From Myxococcales bacterium (lineage in GTDB: Bacteria > Myxococcota_A > Polyangia > Polyangiales > Polyangiaceae): DNA of 5,648 bases. The stretch is from contig JAHFDX010000280.1 in the NCBI GenBank assembly GCA_023248785.1, positions 1-5,648 on the forward strand. The letters run 5' to 3'. Positions within the stretch are counted from its first letter, which is position 1. Each line of letters begins with the position of its first letter. A program made the position numbers and the translations under genes. This document shows, in pieces, positions 5,346-5,648 of the stretch. The notes under the pieces are model-generated. The model was not told the DNA's origin, searched no databases, and saw only the letters and a list, made by a program, of their open reading frames with translations.

Positions 5346-5648
5346 TTGCGGTCTTCGCAAAAGCCATGCTTCTTGGTCTCTAGGTCGCCGCTCCGGTGGG
5401 ATCCATTGGTATCCTTTGTATCCGCCGCACGCTGGCGGATGGACGAAGGGTCGGCCTTGCCTGCGGACTCGGTGCGGCGACGGCTGATGCGAGTTACGGG
5501 CTGCTTACGGGACTGGGGGTAAAAGCGCGCTCACTAGTGCGCTCGTAACGCACCAGACGCCACTCCAGGTCGTCGGTGCCGCGTATTTGGCCGTCTTGGC
5601 GGTTCAGACGATACGGGCCAAGCCGCCCGAGAGCAGTGTCGACGTGCG
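5342..5648 (+). pseudogene. LysE-family translocator gene, broken by a stop and a frameshift (3' end outside window)
   Basis: The frame starts at ATG 5342 (ATGA overlap with the methyltransferase stop; AGGAAAGG at 5334-5341 just before it) and reads MIAVFAKAMLLGL, then TAG (5381-5383) at codon 14. It continues in the same frame with VAAPVGSIGILCIRRTLADG and GLACGLGAATADASYGLLTG, the hallmark first two membrane segments of LysE/RhtB exporters. Near 5516-5524, beside a G5 and an A4 run, the similarity jumps to the third frame: SALTSALVTHQTPLQVVGAA, then YLAVLAVQTIRAKPP, to the window end. The original frame meets TAA at 5546-5548. LysE proteins export amino acids or related small solutes across the inner membrane and are about 200 residues; about half is visible. 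Two independent lesions point to a pseudogene. Sequencing error at the homopolymers could explain the shift but not the TAG. Confidence 0.8.

Noticed and set aside
5381..5383. TAG as a recoded sense codon in the LysE-like gene
   Set aside because: A second, independent frameshift follows, no recoding element is visible, and every other gene in the window uses standard stops, including TAG after the GNAT and TolC-like genes.

Overview
The window is GC-rich bacterial DNA with G or C at most third codon positions. It looks like a free-living, large-genome bacterium. The TolC-like tail, the HD-domain N-terminus and the DinB/methyltransferase protein resemble what I recall from Myxococcota (former Deltaproteobacteria), but that assignment is inference by family resemblance and is weak.

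Layout. (1) 2-328, plus strand: the 3' end of a TolC-family outer-membrane efflux protein that enters from the left edge. (2) 329-833: gene-poor DNA with a short 8-bp tandem repeat. (3) 834-2362, minus strand: a two-gene unit made of an uninterrupted DinB-domain/SAM-methyltransferase fusion (1130-2362) followed, through an ATGA overlap, by an HD-domain phosphohydrolase gene that keeps only its N-terminal 60 or so codons. (4) 2363-2697: divergent intergenic region whose right end carries a perfect 36-bp palindrome lying on a promoter-like sequence. (5) 2698-5648, plus strand: a compact operon of a GNAT acetyltransferase, a long ArsR-type regulator with its winged helix at the C-terminus, a class I SAM methyltransferase and a broken LysE-family exporter gene. 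The last two junctions are ATGA overlaps.

How the parts may work together. The centre of the palindrome recurs (16 of 18 bases) at the start of the ArsR gene, so the simplest reading is an autoregulated operon in which the ArsR protein represses its own promoter and that of the GNAT gene. Acetyltransferase, methyltransferase and exporter next to a repressor suggest a small-molecule modification and efflux (detoxification or resistance) cassette. The substrate cannot be read from the sequence, and the exporter has decayed: a TAG at codon 14 and a frameshift about 45 codons later.

The most noteworthy items are the operator pair, the DinB-methyltransferase fusion, and the decay of the distal gene in both operons.
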